Below are positions 5,150 through 6,092 of a stretch of 6,092 nt of DNA, in pieces (the first letter of the stretch is position 1; every line of letters begins with the position of its first letter). The position numbers and the translations under genes were made by a program. The stretch is from NCBI GenBank assembly GCA_027038095.1, contig JALVYA010000225.1:1-6092 (forward strand), read 5' to 3'. The stretch is from Archaeoglobaceae archaeon (lineage in GTDB: Archaea; Halobacteriota; Archaeoglobi; Archaeoglobales; Archaeoglobaceae). The notes beneath the pieces were generated by a model, which was given only the letters and a program-made list of their open reading frames with translations, ran no database searches and was not told the DNA's origin.

Positions 5150-6092
5150 ATGGCTGCACTCTCAAATTCAGGTAAGAAAGGTGCAGTGTTTATTTTCACG
5201 ATCACACTTATCCTCGTACTTTCATCACAACCATGTCTCGGTTTTTCACCGGCCGATTTTCATGCTGCAATAGTTACTGAAGTTTACAGCTACGGGCATT
5301 ACATTCCACGATACTGCAACGTATTCAGGCCCGGAGACACAATGAAACTGTACTTGGCTGTTGATAACGTTAACGTAAACAGAGCTGCTGCCGTTGACTT
5401 TGTCGTAATCATAAAGGATCCAAACGGTTACGTGGTTTACGGAAAGGTGGAAAGCGTAACAACTTTAAGTTACAAGGACAAAATATACAGGGTTCTGGAT
5501 GTCAGCATCCCGGACGACTGGATCTGTGGAAAATATACGATTGATGCTTACGCCTTCGATGTGCTCAACACGCTTCCAACCCAGATAAGTTACAACAACC
5601 TCTACAACAAAATCCTGTACTCCGGTAACGCTTCGCCCTCCATATCCACGATTTCAAGAAAAAATGCTCCTTACGCAAAAAAAGAGCTGACGTTCTACGT
5701 TAGCGAAACTCTGCCGGAAAAGTTTTACATCTTCAACCCGAAGTTAGAGGCAAAAACTCTGCCAGTCGGCGTTTCCAACACCCTCAGAGTTTCCGTTCTC
5801 AACCCGACAGACGTAAACGCCAGAACAACTGTTAGGGTTCTGGTCGACGGCAGGGTTGTGGATTCAAAGGAGGTTGCAATTCCGCCGAGAGATGTTAGAA
5901 ACGTAGCTCTAACAATTCCACCTCTCAGAGGTGGAACGCACATTATAAGAGTTGAAGCTGAACACGCAGGCTACATGCTGACCCTGCCCATCGTTATTTC
6001 GCCATTGATTTACGATAAAAGTATTGTTACCGGACAGGTTCTCAATGGAACCGTAATATACTCTCCAAACAACTACGTCCTTGGAAGCTGTG
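5150..6092 (+). CDS. Secreted Ig-like/CARDB-domain surface protein (3' partial)
   Basis: The frame is open from ATG 5150 to the window edge with no stop, giving 314 residues; the rest lies outside. Residues 8-31 look like a signal peptide: SGKK, a hydrophobic core GAVFIFTITLILVL, then SSQPCLG with probable cleavage near residue 31. Residues 35-135 form a beta-rich Ig-like region (FRPGDTMKLYLAVDNVN, then VDFVVIIKDPNGYVVYG), with Cys56 and Cys126 that could form a disulfide. Residues 195-283 resemble a CARDB domain: LPVGVSNTLRVSVLNPTDVNA, then VRVLVDGRVVDSKEV, then PPLRGGTHIIRVEAE. Such domains occur in archaeal cell-surface and adhesion proteins. ATG 5150 is preferred because it keeps the basic signal-peptide start; GTG 5186 would remove it. 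The gene is divergent from minD. Whether it ends in a membrane anchor, like the left-edge protein, cannot be seen. Confidence 0.82.
   Translation, partial: MAALSNSGKKGAVFIFTITLILVLSSQPCLGFSPADFHAAIVTEVYSYGHYIPRYCNVFRPGDTMKLYLAVDNVNVNRAAAVDFVVIIKDPNGYVVYGKVESVTTLSYKDKIYRVLDVSIPDDWICGKYTIDAYAFDVLNTLPTQISYNNLYNKILYSGNASPSISTISRKNAPYAKKELTFYVSETLPEKFYIFNPKLEAKTLPVGVSNTLRVSVLNPTDVNARTTVRVLVDGRVVDSKEVAIPPRDVRNVALTIPPLRGGTHIIRVEAEHAGYMLTLPIVISPLIYDKSIVTGQVLNGTVIYSPNNYVLGSC
5916..5936. repeat. Perfect inverted repeat with 10-bp arms inside the CARDB-protein gene
   Basis: TTCCACCTCT (5916-5925) and AGAGGTGGAA (5927-5936) are exact inverse complements around one central C. The segment codes for the IPPLRGGT region of the second beta domain. 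The codons suffice to explain it, but 10-bp arms with a 1-nt centre are unusual by chance in a window this size. Confidence 0.6.

Noticed and set aside
5725..5943. 72-codon antisense open frame near the right edge
   Set aside because: It lies opposite the continuous Ig/CARDB-protein frame, which has a signal peptide and domain-like repeats.
1..6092. Mobile element, CRISPR array or tRNA
   Set aside because: I looked for terminal inverted repeats, transposase-like proteins, regularly spaced repeats and tRNA arm patterns and found none.

Overview
This window looks like chromosomal DNA of a thermophilic euryarchaeon. The supporting signs are GGTGA-type ribosome binding sites, BRE/TATA-like promoters, T-tract terminators, Lys/Glu-rich proteins, a COG1361-type surface protein, and an EhaR/COG4030-type HAD protein of a kind found mainly in archaea. 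Archaeoglobales (Archaeoglobus, Geoglobus, Ferroglobus) is my best guess from overall gene style, but no sequence search was possible. No tRNA, rRNA, CRISPR array or insertion sequence was seen.

Layout. (1) Left edge to 1859, + strand: the C-terminal end of a membrane-anchored extracellular beta-rich (COG1361/NEW3-like) protein, followed by a 14-TM DHA2-type MFS drug/proton antiporter. (2) 1890-3734, + strand: a promoter with a tandemly duplicated TATA element drives a two-gene operon. It encodes a HAD-superfamily EhaR-like protein and a PfkB/ribokinase-family kinase, overlapping by 20 nt. (3) 3751-4919, - strand, convergent to the kinase: a MinD/ParA-type ATPase followed by a 138-residue winged-HTH protein with a Glu/Lys-rich linker and a C-terminal membrane anchor. 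The Shine-Dalgarno sequence of the second gene overlaps the stop codon of the first. (4) 4920-5149: a divergent intergenic region with two perfect inverted repeats close to minD. (5) 5150 to the right edge, + strand: an apparently leaderless gene for a secreted protein with Ig-like and CARDB-like domains. It stays open to the end of the window.

Working together. The HAD protein and kinase probably act on the same phosphorylated metabolite, which is unidentified. The MinD-like ATPase and tail-anchored DNA-binding protein form the most intriguing unit. A nucleotide-switched ATPase coupled to a membrane-tethered DNA-binding protein could position DNA or relay membrane state to transcription, and the palindromes in front of minD are candidate binding sites. 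The MFS pump and its surface-protein neighbour may form an export system. All of these functional links are inferred from gene order and have not been shown.
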